DNA from: Arcicella lustrica
Lineage (GTDB): Bacteria > Bacteroidota > Bacteroidia > Cytophagales > Spirosomataceae
Direction of reading: 5' to 3'
DNA: 64,000 nt
NCBI RefSeq assembly: GCF_034930985.1
Contig: NZ_JAYGIM010000022.1
Span: 1-64,000, forward strand
The notes beneath the pieces were generated by a model that was not told the origin of the DNA, ran no database searches, and was given only the letters and a program-made list of their open reading frames with translations. This document shows positions 17,423 through 26,520 of this stretch, in pieces. Numbering within the stretch: the stretch's first letter is position 1; every line of letters begins with the position of its first letter. The translations under genes were made by a program, and so were the position numbers.

Positions 17423-18067
17423 CTATGGAGATAGTCTTTCTATCTTCCAAGTATGTTCTTCTAATTTGGTATAAGCAATTCTATCGTGTAATCTCGACGG
17501 GCGACCTTGCCAAAATTCTACATAATTAGGAATCAACCGATAACCTCCCCAATGTGGCGGACGAGGAATTGGATTATCTCCAAATTTATCTTTTAAATGT
17601 TGCTCTCTTTCTTCTAGTACTTCACGGTTATCAATTACCATACTTTGGTTTGAAACCCACGCACCAATCTGGCTTCCAATTGGTCGGCTTTGGAAATAAG
17701 CATCAGATTCTTCAGCCGTTACTTTTTCAATAATGCCTTCAATTCTTACTTGTCGTTCTAATTCCACCCAAAAAAAAGTAATACAAGCATTAGGATTTTC
17801 AGCCAATTCCGTTCCTTTTCGACTTAAATAATTCGTAAAGAAAGTAAAACCAGTATCAAAACCTTTCAGCAGTACGACTCTTGCCGAGGGTTTACCATCA
17901 TTCGAAACCGTTGAAATCACCATAGCATTTGGCTCTGGCAATTTACTTTCGATGGCTTCATGAAACCATTTGTGAAATTGTTCTATCGGAGAAACATGTA
18001 CGTCTTGAACGTCTAAACTGCCTTTACTATAATTTTCTCGAAGTGCAGCAATATCGATTTGTGCCAT
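17423..18067 (-). CDS. pdxH: Pyridoxamine 5'-phosphate oxidase
   Basis: A 214-residue FMN enzyme that oxidises pyridoxine/pyridoxamine phosphate to pyridoxal phosphate. Family segments include IAALRENYSKG and PIEQFHKWFHEAIES near the start, SARVVLLKGFDTGFTFFTNY (FMN binding), FFWVELERQVRIEG, and the C-terminal PPHWGGYRLIPNYVEFWQG with RLHDRI. The start is the ATG at 18067; a TTG at 18097 would add ten residues. With pdxA at 40135-41154, the cell should make vitamin B6 by the deoxyxylulose-phosphate-dependent route. Confidence 0.95.
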   Translation of the reverse strand: MAQIDIAALRENYSKGSLDVQDVHVSPIEQFHKWFHEAIESKLPEPNAMVISTVSNDGKPSARVVLLKGFDTGFTFFTNYLSRKGTELAENPNACITFFWVELERQVRIEGIIEKVTAEESDAYFQSRPIGSQIGAWVSNQSMVIDNREVLEEREQHLKDKFGDNPIPRPPHWGGYRLIPNYVEFWQGRPSRLHDRIAYTKLEEHTWKIERLSP

Positions 18068-18286
18068 GGTTGGGTCGGCTAAGTACTTGCTAGCCAAATT
18101 TTAGTTTATGCTCTTGATATTTTCGGGATACTTCATTCCTTTTGTTCACAATGATATTTTCAAATCATCATTTTAGCAAAACGAATAAAAGTAAGCGAAT
18201 TCCTAAGGCACAATTTCGGGAAAATAAACCAAAGCAACAATGAGGAAAGTTATTGTAACAAAGCAAATTTGTTTAAATATTATCAA

Positions 18287-18598
18287 TTACGCCAAAACAA
18301 AGCGTTTTCTTCTTGAAATGGGAAGAATTCTTCCATCCAAAAGCACAATAGATTTCCTTCCGATTTTACTGATAAATTTTTGATTGACTAAATACTTTCG
18401 GTTGATTCTAAGGAAGCAATTCGCATTTACTCTTTCTTCAACATTCGACAACGTTTTGGAGATAAGCCTTGTTTTACCCATCGCAAAATGGATGCGAGTA
18501 TAATTAATCTCACCTTCAAAAAAGATAATATCATTGGCAAAAAAGGTAGCCCTTTTACCCAATTTGAATTGGACTTGGAAGATGTGTTGCGGTATCAT
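18287..18598 (-). CDS. Stand-alone LytTR DNA-binding regulator
   Basis: A 103-residue protein that is almost entirely a LytTR domain (IIFFEGEINYTRIHFAMGK, TLSNVEERVNANCFLRINRK, YLVNQKFISKI, LPISRRKR). It has no receiver or membrane domain, so it is a short LytTR protein rather than a response regulator. LytTR proteins bind repeated sites upstream of target genes. Tandem 11-bp repeats occur about 85-110 bp upstream (18684-18705), suggesting self-control. No partner kinase is next to it. Confidence 0.88.
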   Translation of the reverse strand: MIPQHIFQVQFKLGKRATFFANDIIFFEGEINYTRIHFAMGKTRLISKTLSNVEERVNANCFLRINRKYLVNQKFISKIGRKSIVLLDGRILPISRRKRFVLA

Positions 18599-18666
18599 GG
18601 CATTGTTCTATTAGGAGGATTTCACGCAACAATATTCCTACTAAATAACAATTTGAACAATGTGCT

Positions 18667-18705
18667 AAATACGGTAAAAGACACCGTATTTAACCCGTAT
18701 TTAAC
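18667..18705 (-). promoter_or_regulatory. Candidate operator: one inverted and two tandem direct repeats
   Basis: CCGTATTTAAC occurs twice head to tail (18684-18694 and 18695-18705). AAATACGGT at 18667-18675 is the reverse complement of ACCGTATTT at 18683-18691. The cluster sits 70-110 bp upstream of the LytTR gene. Role as a LytTR site is inferred. Confidence 0.5.
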
Positions 18706-18872
18706 ACAAAATCTAACACATACTCCTTCCTTGACGACAAGAGATTTACCGAAAAAAACGCCTCTTATATCTTGATTAATAATGGTTTCACAATTAAATG
18801 AGTTTATTGTAAGCATAAAACCATGACTAATCTGCCCACAAAAAATCACTACTTTTTTACGAAACACAAAGA

Positions 18873-19090
18873 CAAAAAGGATAAAATTTTCCTCTTTTTA
18901 CCCTAATTTTCCATATAAAAGAGGAAAATTTGTGTCTTTTTCATGGAAAATTGCTTCTTCAAGTACCAAAATCCTATCTTTTTTGCGGAATATTGCGGTT
19001 TTAGGTAGAAACTTTGCTATTTCAAGTACCAAAATTCTATCTCAGAGAAGGAATACTCCTTCTTTTTTGCGGGAAATTGCGGTTTTTAGT
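18873..19090. repeat. Dispersed structured repeat, copy 1
   Basis: This 218-bp stretch aligns without gaps with 35682 onward for its first ~125 bases (shared CAAAAAGGATAAAATTTT start, AAAGAGGAAAA, GCGGAATATTGCGGTTTT). It then lacks one 42-nt unit present in copy 2. It contains a 17-bp hairpin with two mismatches (about 18906-18951) and two GCGG(A)AATATTGCGG-like blocks 84 bp apart (18985 and 19069). It fills most of the gap between the LytTR gene and the gene at 19308; a further small hairpin (19132-19140 with 19154-19162) follows. Confidence 0.8.
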
Positions 19091-19243
19091 TGAATTGGTT
19101 TATTGGTGTTAATAAACAGCCTAAAACAGAAAATCGCCATCCTTTTTTTGAGAATGGCGATTGACTGTTTGCTAAAAGAGAATTGGTTTTATACGAAATG
19201 TTTTAAGTAGTGATTAATACCTCCTTAAATGCAGGAAACAAAA

Positions 19244-19288
19244 AAGCTTTGGCAAGCCATCATTGCTTATCATTACTTACCAAAGCTT
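19244..19288 (-). terminator. Intrinsic terminator after the gene at 19308
   Basis: The stem AAGCTTTGG/CCAAAGCTT (19244-19252 with 19280-19288) encloses a 27-nt loop. The minus-strand product ends in a run of T residues. Confidence 0.65.
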
Positions 19289-19307
19289 AACTATGCTACA
19301 GACATGT

Positions 19308-19772
19308 TTATTTAGTTTTTTTCTTTGATTTTCTTTCAAAACGTTTGGCTAAATCATCATAGATTTCCTTCGCTCTGGGTTGCTTTGCATCTGCATGAAA
19401 CTTTACACTGCGATAATAAACCAGTGCAGCAGTATAAGCTTCAGAGCCTGAAAGGATAGAAACGTCATCAATCATTCTAAAGATTTGCTCTGCGTTTGTA
19501 ACATACTTTCGGGTTTCTTTGTAAGCATCCAAATCGATTTCTGCATCGGCAGTAAGCAAGAAATCTGGTTTGAATTGTGGGTCTGATGCCATATAACCGA
19601 TAGCTTTTTCGGCAAATGGCAAACCACCATCGCCTAGTTTAGCCAAATTTTTTCGGTCTTTGGCACTCAAAACAACTGATTTTGGAGTAAGGATTTCTAA
19701 AATCCCATTTAGATAAAGGTTTAGCTGGTTTTCTTCAGCTTCGGTCAAGGAGAAAGCAATGCGATTTTCCAT
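19308..19772 (-). CDS. Hypothetical protein, helical
   Basis: A 154-residue soluble protein. The ATG at 19772 (MENRIAFSLTEAEENQ) is chosen over a TTG/ATG cluster at 19826-19835 that would add a hydrophobic, unlikely leader. Segments such as LTPKSVVLSAKDRKNLAKLG and RMIDDVSILSGSEAYTAALV and a lysine-rich tail (ERKSKKKTK) are visible. The pattern resembles conserved Bacteroidota proteins of unknown function; no catalytic motif or signal peptide is seen. It is followed by its own terminator. Confidence 0.75.
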   Translation of the reverse strand: MENRIAFSLTEAEENQLNLYLNGILEILTPKSVVLSAKDRKNLAKLGDGGLPFAEKAIGYMASDPQFKPDFLLTADAEIDLDAYKETRKYVTNAEQIFRMIDDVSILSGSEAYTAALVYYRSVKFHADAKQPRAKEIYDDLAKRFERKSKKKTK

Positions 19773-19975
19773 GAGAGTCTTTTGTTTTTTTTGTGAGAAT
19801 ACTATTACGATATTAATAGCACTACTCATCATCAATATCGCAAACGGTGGTAGATTGATTACGATTTGACTTTGTGTAGAAACTATTTAACGTCTTAAAA
19901 ATAATAGTGTTAGCTCATAAAGGCAAAAATATTTTTGAAAACTTATTAAACGGTAAATACTGCTGCTAATACTTC

Positions 19976-20482
19976 CTAGCCCTTCACCTTTCTATTCATT
20001 TCAATTACTGCTACTTCAAAAATTCTTTTCCCATCAATTTTTAATTTAATTGCTGTTTGAACACCATGAAAACCATGTGTTCCTGCCGCACCGGGATTGA
20101 TGAACAGCATGCCATTTCTGGACAAATCTCTTTTTACTTGTAGAATATGTGAATGTCCACAGACAAAAACATCTGGCGTTTTAATGGCAAAACATTCCAA
20201 AGCATCAGGTTTATATTTGGATGGCGCACCAGCAATGTGTGTCATTCCAATGCTTAGTTCCTCGCAAGTAAAATGATTAATTTTAGGATAAATTTGTCTG
20301 ATTGTAGCATTATCAATATTACCATAAACACCTTGAATGGGCTTCATGGCTTCTAAAGTATCCGAAAGCTCAACCGAACCCCAGTCGCCAGCATGCCAAA
20401 TGTGGTCGCACCAATCAAGATGAGGTAAAAGACGTTCATCAAGAAAACTATGAGTATCTGAAATAATTAAAATTTTTTGCAT
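19976..20482 (-). CDS. Metallophosphoesterase, YfcE/MJ0936 family
   Basis: A 168-residue cytosolic phosphoesterase with the full motif set of the small calcineurin-like family: LIISDTHS, HAGDWGS, GVYGNIDN, MTHIAG and VCGHSHILQV, ending with LFINPGAAG. Relatives cleave phosphodiesters with Mn2+; the physiological substrate is usually unknown. The ATG at 20482 (MQKILIISDTHS) is preferred over a GTG at 20491. Confidence 0.9.
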   Translation of the reverse strand: MQKILIISDTHSFLDERLLPHLDWCDHIWHAGDWGSVELSDTLEAMKPIQGVYGNIDNATIRQIYPKINHFTCEELSIGMTHIAGAPSKYKPDALECFAIKTPDVFVCGHSHILQVKRDLSRNGMLFINPGAAGTHGFHGVQTAIKLKIDGKRIFEVAVIEMNRKVKG

Positions 20483-20840
20483 AATTTTCACTAAGTCAAG
20501 TAAAACTTCCGTTTTGAATATAATAGAGCGATTTAATCGCCTGCTAATAGAAAAAATGATTTTAAATGCTTATTCAGACGAATAAACTTGATAATTGAAA
20601 TAGATTTGAACACTTTCAACAGGAACATTCCTTGCTAAATAATGTTAATTATAAAATCTATTGAGACTTTTTATTTATCTCTTATTTTTACAGGGATATC
20701 ATTCACAAATAAATGAACAAAAATAGTTGAATAAACATCAAACATACTGTACAAAGAGTTTTAAAAAATAAGAACTCAAACTCAATACTTCAACATTTAC
20801 TTGATTACAATTCAATACAAAATCACAAAATTGTTGCTTT
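20483..20840. other. Divergent intergenic region
   Basis: A 358-bp A+T-rich region between divergent genes. A short palindrome GCGATT-T-AATCGC lies near 20528-20540. No gene, RNA or clear promoter was recognised. Confidence 0.4.
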
Positions 20841-21482
20841 ATGCCAGTGAAACCATTTGAAACCACTCTTTATGAAAAACTAGAACCGTTTTTCAGTAGT
20901 CATAATTTTGTGTTATTGGCAGATAAAAAACAATTTCGCAAAGTGACTCCAACGGGCTTTCAGAACGTAATTTTTACGGCAACGCCCTTTCAGAATGAAA
21001 CTTGGTTAGAAGTAAATATTGGTTGTAGAAACAACCAAGTAGAACAAATTGCCCAACAGTTTATCGGAAACACTCGTGATTATTGGCCAGACTCAAATAC
21101 TTTGGTGATTTCAATCGGGAAATTCAATGATGCTAAATACTTTAAGTATAAAATTTTCAACGAAAACGATTTGGATGATACTTGTGAAATCGTAAAAGAG
21201 TTTCTGGAACAAAGAGGTTTCCCATTCATGAATGATTCGGATAGTTTGGTAGCATTGAATAATATTTTCAATGTACATCTTTCAAAACCTTGTAAGTATT
21301 TATACAATCAATTACATCGCAGTTATAAAGGAATTATCACGGCGAGACTAACGCATGATAAACACTTTTTAGATTTATCGAACAAGCACAGAGATACGCT
21401 AAGAAACATCGGTGCTAGTCCCGACGAACTACTTACTTACGAACGTTTGCTGAGTTTTCTGTTGTACCATTCTGTTAATTAA
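20841..21482 (+). CDS. Hypothetical protein
   Basis: A 213-residue soluble protein with no signal peptide. The N-terminal half looks like an alpha/beta domain (YEKLEPFFSSHNFVLLADKK, TWLEVNIGCRNNQVEQIAQQ) with a tryptophan-rich middle (RDYWPDSNTLVISIGKF), similar in feel to DUF4304-type proteins, though this is only an impression. The C-terminal part is helical (LRNIGASPDELLTYERLLSF). It ends 53 bp before the hybrid two-component gene and may share its transcript. No enzyme motif is visible. Confidence 0.65.
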   Translation: MPVKPFETTLYEKLEPFFSSHNFVLLADKKQFRKVTPTGFQNVIFTATPFQNETWLEVNIGCRNNQVEQIAQQFIGNTRDYWPDSNTLVISIGKFNDAKYFKYKIFNENDLDDTCEIVKEFLEQRGFPFMNDSDSLVALNNIFNVHLSKPCKYLYNQLHRSYKGIITARLTHDKHFLDLSNKHRDTLRNIGASPDELLTYERLLSFLLYHSVN

Positions 21483-21535
21483 AAACAAGCTTTTATTGAA
21501 ATTTTCCTAAATTGCATGAGGAAGATTATTTTTTG

Positions 21536-24500
21536 ATGAAATTACGCATTGTACTCATATTGTTAATCTGTTGCAGTTGGTTCACTCCTTTGGTGGCACA
21601 ACTGAAATTTAGCCGTATTAGTACACAAAGAGGTTTATCACAAAGTACAGTTGGTAAAATCTTTCAAGACAAACGGGGCTTCATTTGGTTTGCGACCAAA
21701 GATGGGTTAAACAAGTACGACGGCTACCAATTCACTGTTTACAGACATATCTCAAACGACCCAAACTCCATCAGTAGCAGTACGATTTCATGTATTACAG
21801 AAGACCAAGAGGGAAATCTTTGGGTAGGTACTTTTGATGGAGGTATCAATAAGCTAGACAAAACCACAGGAAATTTTATACATTTTAAACAAGCCGATGA
21901 TAAAACAAGTATCGGCGGACTGAGTATTTCTTCTATCATCGCCACGCCCGATAACAAAATTTGGGTTTCTACTTATGGTTATGGTTTACTTTGTTTTGAT
22001 AATCAGCAGAAAACCATCAAATGGCGTTTGGTAGAATCTGAATTGCTGACGACCAACGATATTTCTTTGGTTTATCAAGACAAGAAAAATACCCTTTGGC
22101 TAGGCGGACATTATGGTGTAATTACTCATATTGATAAAAATAATCACGCCAATACGGTTAGACTTCAAAGTAATTTACCTCCTCGCAAAAATCAAATTAC
22201 TTGTTTTGTAGAGGACCCACAAGGAAATATTTTGGTAGGTACTCGTGGTAATGGTTTGTATCGTTTAGACCCACGCACCAATCAGTTTACACAAATCATG
22301 TACAGTCCAAATCAAATTAATAGAGCCAATTTGATTACGGATTTGGTTTATGATAAAGACGGCGTGCTATGGGTTGGAACAGACAATGGCGTATTTTTAG
22401 TGAGAAATAATAACTTCTCGCAACTTACTTATATAGAATCAAATCCTGATTCAGAAACAGGTTTGAGTTCTCATGCTATCCAAAGTATTTTCGTAGATCG
22501 TGATAATAATGTGTGGATAAGTACTTGGGAAGCAGGATTGAATGTACATTACAGACATCGTAATAACTTCAAATTATATCGTCATAAAGTAAATTCCACC
22601 CAAAATTTATTAAGAGATAAAGTAACGGCAATTGCTTGTGAAAGCGACCCGAATCGTGTGTGGATTGGTAGCAATAATGGACTAACACTTTTTGATAGAG
22701 CTAAAAATACTTTCTCGCATTATTTTATTAATCCTTCTTTCTTGACAACCAGTACCAACGACATCAACAATTTATATTATGACCGTGATGGCGACCTTTT
22801 GGTACTTACTTGGGAAATTGGATTGAGAATCATGAAAAAAGGAAGTAATTCCTTTGCTCTTTATCCTTACGACGACGGTAGTAATACTACTCACCTTACT
22901 TGTTTGAGTCCTTCTATCAAACCAAAAAAAGTTTGGGTTGGTACTCAGGAAGAAGGCATTTTACTTTTCGATAAACAAACTGGAGAATTTAATCCCGTGC
23001 CAGATCTAAATCGTAAAGGAATTCTATTGGGAATGCACATCAATTCTATTTTAGAAGAAGAAAATGGAACACTTTGGATTGGTACTTATAATAATGGGAT
23101 TTTCTGTTATGACCCTATCAAAAGAAGAATTGTACACATCAAGAAGTCTAATCGTTCGGATGGATTAAGTGCGAACCAAATCAATAAAATATTCCAAGAT
23201 TCTCGCAAACAAATCTGGATTGGCACAAATGGTGGGGGCTTAAATTTGTATCAACCTGCCACAAGAACTTTTAAAGTATGGAGAACAGAAGATGGTTTAC
23301 CCAATAATACCATCAAAGGCATTGTAGAAGACAGCCATCATCACTTATGGTTATCAACCAATCAAGGTATTTCACAGTTTATTAATTATAGCAATTCCTT
23401 CAAGAATTATACAAAAGCGGATGGACTTCAAGGTTCTGAGTTTTTACTGAATGCTTATGCACAAAATAACCGTGGAGAAATATTTTTTGGTGGTACAGAA
23501 GGACTTAATATTTTCCATCCAGATAGTCTTGTAGAAAGTAACAAAGTACCGAATGTATATCTTACTGGGTTAAAACTATTTAATAAACCAGTTGTAGTTG
23601 GTCAGAAAAACTCTCCATTACAACAAGATATTTCACAAACAGAAGAATTGATATTGGAGTCTGACCAAAATGTATTTTCAATAGATTTTACCGCTTTGGA
23701 TTTCCAACAATTCAAGAACAACCAATACGCTTATGTACTTCAAGGTTTCGATAAAGAATGGAATTATATAGGCACACAAAGAACAGCCAATTATACCAAC
23801 TTAAATCCAGGCGATTATTTGTTTAGGGTAAAAGCAACCAATAATGATGGCGTTTGGACACAAAGAGAAGCCCTTTTACGCATAACCATTTTGCCACCTT
23901 GGTATAATACTTGGTGGGCTTATTTCTTTTATGTTGTTATTATTGGTGTTGGACTTTACTCTTTAAGAAGAACCGTGCTGGTTCGTGAACGTTTGAAATT
24001 AGATATAGAATTACAAGAAAGAGAAAAAGAACAAATTCAGGAATTAGATACGCTCAAGACGAATTTCTTTACCAATATTTCTCATGAGTTTAGAACACCG
24101 TTGACATTAATTATCAGTCCTTTAGAGAAGTATTTATCCGAAAACAAAGATATTCCTGATGCGCAACGCAAAAGAACAGAGTCGATTTACAGAAATGCCA
24201 AGCAATTACAAAAGCTGATTAATCAATTATTAGATTTATCGAAATTAGAAGCAGGGAAACTTTCGCCAGAGATTACTCAAAGCGATGTGGTTGATTTTGT
24301 GCAACAAATCACAGAATCTTTTAGAGGTTTGGCAGAACAGAAAAACATCAAACTAAACTTTCAACCTTCAAGCCCTTATATTTTAGCTTATTTTGATACT
24401 GATATTTTAGAGAAAATCGTCACCAATTTATTGTCAAATGCCTTTAAATTTTCGGATAGTCATGGCGAAATCACGGTAAAAGTAGCTTTAAATCCTGCTG

Positions 24501-25615
24501 ATAATCAGCGAATCATCATTGCCGTAAGCGATACAGGCATTGGAATAGACAGTAAAAATCTGCAAAATGTATTCAATCGTTTTTATCAAATACATGGCAA
24601 AGACCCTCAAAAACAAGTAGTGGGTACTGGCGTAGGTTTGGCTTTGTGCAAAGAATTGATAGAATTACACCGTGGGGAAATTTTAGTAAGCAGTCGTTTA
24701 GGCAAAGGAAGTACTTTCACAGTTCATTTACCGATTGATAAAAACGCTTATGACAGTAGTTGGATTCGTGAAAATGCGAATACTCCAGAAATGGTACAAA
24801 TCAATATTCATGATAATGCTACTGAAAATCAACAGCATGGAACATCCAAAAAGAATGCGCCACTTTTATTAATTGCAGAAGATAACGACGATTTACGCAA
24901 TTATATCAAAGAGATTTTCGTTGACAATTTCAATGTGATTGAAGCAAACAATGGTAAAAAAGCCCTTGATATTGCGATTGAACAAGTACCTGATTTGATT
25001 ATTTCTGACTGGATTATGCCTGAAATGACAGGTGGAGAATTGTGCGAGCATATCAAATTAAAAGAAAGTACGAGTCATATTCCTGTAATTATTCTTACTT
25101 CAAGAGGAAGTAATGACAGTAAATTGGCTGGTTTGGAAATTGGTGCGGATGATTATATCACCAAGCCTTTTAATGCTAATTTATTAGAAGCAAGAGTAAA
25201 AAACTTGCTTGAAAGCAGGAAGAAATTAAGAGAGCGATTCAGCAAAGAAATCAAAGTAAATCCAAAAGAAATTACTTTAAATTCTTCTGATGAACACTTC
25301 TTAGAAAAAGCAGTAAGAATCGTTGAAGAAAACATGATGAATACTTCCTTGGATATTGCTTTCTTGGAAAGAGAACTCAACATGAGTACCATGCAATTAT
25401 ACCGTAAGCTAAAAAGTTTAACCAACTTTTCTGGGAACGAATTCATCAAGAATGTACGTTTAAAAAAAGCAGTACAATTACTTGAAACAGAAAGCTTTAC
25501 GATTGCCGAAATTGCTTACAAAGTTGGATTCAACGACCCATCTTATTTTACTCGTATCTTTAAAAAGGAGTTTGGCAAATCACCATCAGAGTATCTTGAA
25601 AAATCGACTTTATAA
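21536..25615 (+). CDS. Hybrid two-component system regulator (HTCS) with beta-propeller sensor
   Basis: A 1359-residue one-protein signalling system. In order: signal peptide (about 1-22); two-component-regulator propeller repeats (about 25-690) with recurring WVGT/WIGT blades; a Y_Y_Y domain (about 725-790; YVLQGFDKEWNYIGTQR); one membrane helix (about 797-815); HisKA with phospho-acceptor His850 (NISHEFRTPL); HATPase (NLLSNAFKFS, DTGIGI, GTGVGLAL); receiver with Asp1158 (SDWIMPEMTG) and TKPFN; and a C-terminal AraC-type HTH (DIAFLERELNMSTMQLYRKL, IAYKVGFNDPSYFTRIFKKE). Such proteins sense periplasmic glycan fragments and switch on nearby utilisation genes, but no SusCD pair is adjacent here. 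The ATG at 21536 gives the proper signal peptide. Confidence 0.95.
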   Translation: MKLRIVLILLICCSWFTPLVAQLKFSRISTQRGLSQSTVGKIFQDKRGFIWFATKDGLNKYDGYQFTVYRHISNDPNSISSSTISCITEDQEGNLWVGTFDGGINKLDKTTGNFIHFKQADDKTSIGGLSISSIIATPDNKIWVSTYGYGLLCFDNQQKTIKWRLVESELLTTNDISLVYQDKKNTLWLGGHYGVITHIDKNNHANTVRLQSNLPPRKNQITCFVEDPQGNILVGTRGNGLYRLDPRTNQFTQIMYSPNQINRANLITDLVYDKDGVLWVGTDNGVFLVRNNNFSQLTYIESNPDSETGLSSHAIQSIFVDRDNNVWISTWEAGLNVHYRHRNNFKLYRHKVNSTQNLLRDKVTAIACESDPNRVWIGSNNGLTLFDRAKNTFSHYFINPSFLTTSTNDINNLYYDRDGDLLVLTWEIGLRIMKKGSNSFALYPYDDGSNTTHLTCLSPSIKPKKVWVGTQEEGILLFDKQTGEFNPVPDLNRKGILLGMHINSILEEENGTLWIGTYNNGIFCYDPIKRRIVHIKKSNRSDGLSANQINKIFQDSRKQIWIGTNGGGLNLYQPATRTFKVWRTEDGLPNNTIKGIVEDSHHHLWLSTNQGISQFINYSNSFKNYTKADGLQGSEFLLNAYAQNNRGEIFFGGTEGLNIFHPDSLVESNKVPNVYLTGLKLFNKPVVVGQKNSPLQQDISQTEELILESDQNVFSIDFTALDFQQFKNNQYAYVLQGFDKEWNYIGTQRTANYTNLNPGDYLFRVKATNNDGVWTQREALLRITILPPWYNTWWAYFFYVVIIGVGLYSLRRTVLVRERLKLDIELQEREKEQIQELDTLKTNFFTNISHEFRTPLTLIISPLEKYLSENKDIPDAQRKRTESIYRNAKQLQKLINQLLDLSKLEAGKLSPEITQSDVVDFVQQITESFRGLAEQKNIKLNFQPSSPYILAYFDTDILEKIVTNLLSNAFKFSDSHGEITVKVALNPADNQRIIIAVSDTGIGIDSKNLQNVFNRFYQIHGKDPQKQVVGTGVGLALCKELIELHRGEILVSSRLGKGSTFTVHLPIDKNAYDSSWIRENANTPEMVQINIHDNATENQQHGTSKKNAPLLLIAEDNDDLRNYIKEIFVDNFNVIEANNGKKALDIAIEQVPDLIISDWIMPEMTGGELCEHIKLKESTSHIPVIILTSRGSNDSKLAGLEIGADDYITKPFNANLLEARVKNLLESRKKLRERFSKEIKVNPKEITLNSSDEHFLEKAVRIVEENMMNTSLDIAFLERELNMSTMQLYRKLKSLTNFSGNEFIKNVRLKKAVQLLETESFTIAEIAYKVGFNDPSYFTRIFKKEFGKSPSEYLEKSTL

Positions 25616-25716
25616 TGATTAGTTATCATCAATTTACTTCATTCTATCAAGTCTTTTGTATCACCCTAATTAGATTATTCGCTATAATCGTGCTTAGCAC
25701 CAAACATTTCCGTCTA

Positions 25717-26460
25717 ATGATGAATTTCAAAAAGAACATTATTCTTTACTTTTTTGTATGTTTTAGCTTTTGTCCTGCTGCTTTATCACAACAAAGAGAT
25801 TCTACCTTCCGTAAACTTACTGTCAAACAATTAATTGTTCCTGCGGTATTACTTTCTGGAGGTTACTTGCTTAAAAGTTTTAGTTTAAAGCAAGAACAAC
25901 TAGAATGGCATGATAAATATTATAAGGATTTCGAAACCAATGTTGATGATATTATTCAATATGCTCCTTATGCTGCTTATGTCGGTTTAGACCTCGTAGG
26001 TGTAAAGGCAAAACATAGCTTTGGCGACCGCATGGGTGTTTTGTTCATTGGGGCAGCAGTAATGTCGGGTACAGTATTTAGCTTAAAACATACGACTAAA
26101 GTACTTCGTCCTGATAATTCCGCACAAGATTCATTTCCTTCAGGTCATACAGCAAATGCCTTTTTTGGGGCAACAATAGTCGCTCAAGAATATAATGATG
26201 AAAGTATTTGGTATGGAATTGGAGCATATTCTGTAGCAACCGCCACAGGTGCATTAAGAATCATGAACAATCGCCACTGGTTTTCGGATGTAGTTGTTGG
26301 TGCAGGGATTGGTATTCTTTCAGGCAAAGCGGCTTATGTAATTTATCCTTGGTTGAAAGAAAAATTAGGAAAAAAGCAAAGTAATAATCCATCTAAAATT
26401 GCCTTTACTCCGATGTATGATGGCAGAACAGTTGGTGGAAATTTAGTGATTGGCTTTTAG
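25717..26460 (+). CDS. PAP2 family phosphatase, exported/membrane-associated
   Basis: A 247-residue protein with all three acid-phosphatase motifs: K-x6-RP (KHTTKVLRP), PSGH (SFPSGHTANAFF) and R-x5-H-x3-D (RIMNNRHWFSD). ATGs at 25717/25720 give a clean signal peptide (NFKKNIILYFFVCFSF). The longer frame from an ATG at 25615, which overlaps the stop of the sensor gene by one base, would add an odd hydrophobic leader. Likely substrates are lipid phosphates such as undecaprenyl pyrophosphate or phosphatidic acid; the large periplasmic head and single leader suggest a periplasmic or outer-membrane enzyme. Confidence 0.88.
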   Translation: MMNFKKNIILYFFVCFSFCPAALSQQRDSTFRKLTVKQLIVPAVLLSGGYLLKSFSLKQEQLEWHDKYYKDFETNVDDIIQYAPYAAYVGLDLVGVKAKHSFGDRMGVLFIGAAVMSGTVFSLKHTTKVLRPDNSAQDSFPSGHTANAFFGATIVAQEYNDESIWYGIGAYSVATATGALRIMNNRHWFSDVVVGAGIGILSGKAAYVIYPWLKEKLGKKQSNNPSKIAFTPMYDGRTVGGNLVIGF

Positions 26461-26480
26461 TTTTACAGAAAGATACTAAC

Positions 26481-26518
26481 AAAAAAGCTCTTGGCTTAAA
26501 TTAGCCAAGAGCTTTTTT
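26481..26518. terminator. Bidirectional terminator between convergent genes
   Basis: A perfect 16-bp stem (26481-26496 with 26503-26518; AAAAAAGCTCTTGGCT and its complement) with a 6-nt loop and T runs both ways. It separates the PAP2 and S1/P1-type genes. Confidence 0.9.
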
Positions 26519-26520
26519 AT

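Noticed and set aside
18622..18867. 81-codon minus-strand ORF upstream of the LytTR gene
   Set aside because: It covers the tandem-repeat operator region, has no recognisable domain and an odd Phe/Val/Cys composition; treated as spacer.
18970..19090. CRISPR-like array suggested by repeated GCGGAATATTGCGG blocks
   Set aside because: Blocks are degenerate, spacers are themselves repeated, and no cas genes are near; better explained as a modular dispersed repeat.
21512..21535. Upstream TTG start for the hybrid two-component gene
   Set aside because: The ATG at 21536 gives a clean signal peptide, while the TTG adds acidic residues before it.
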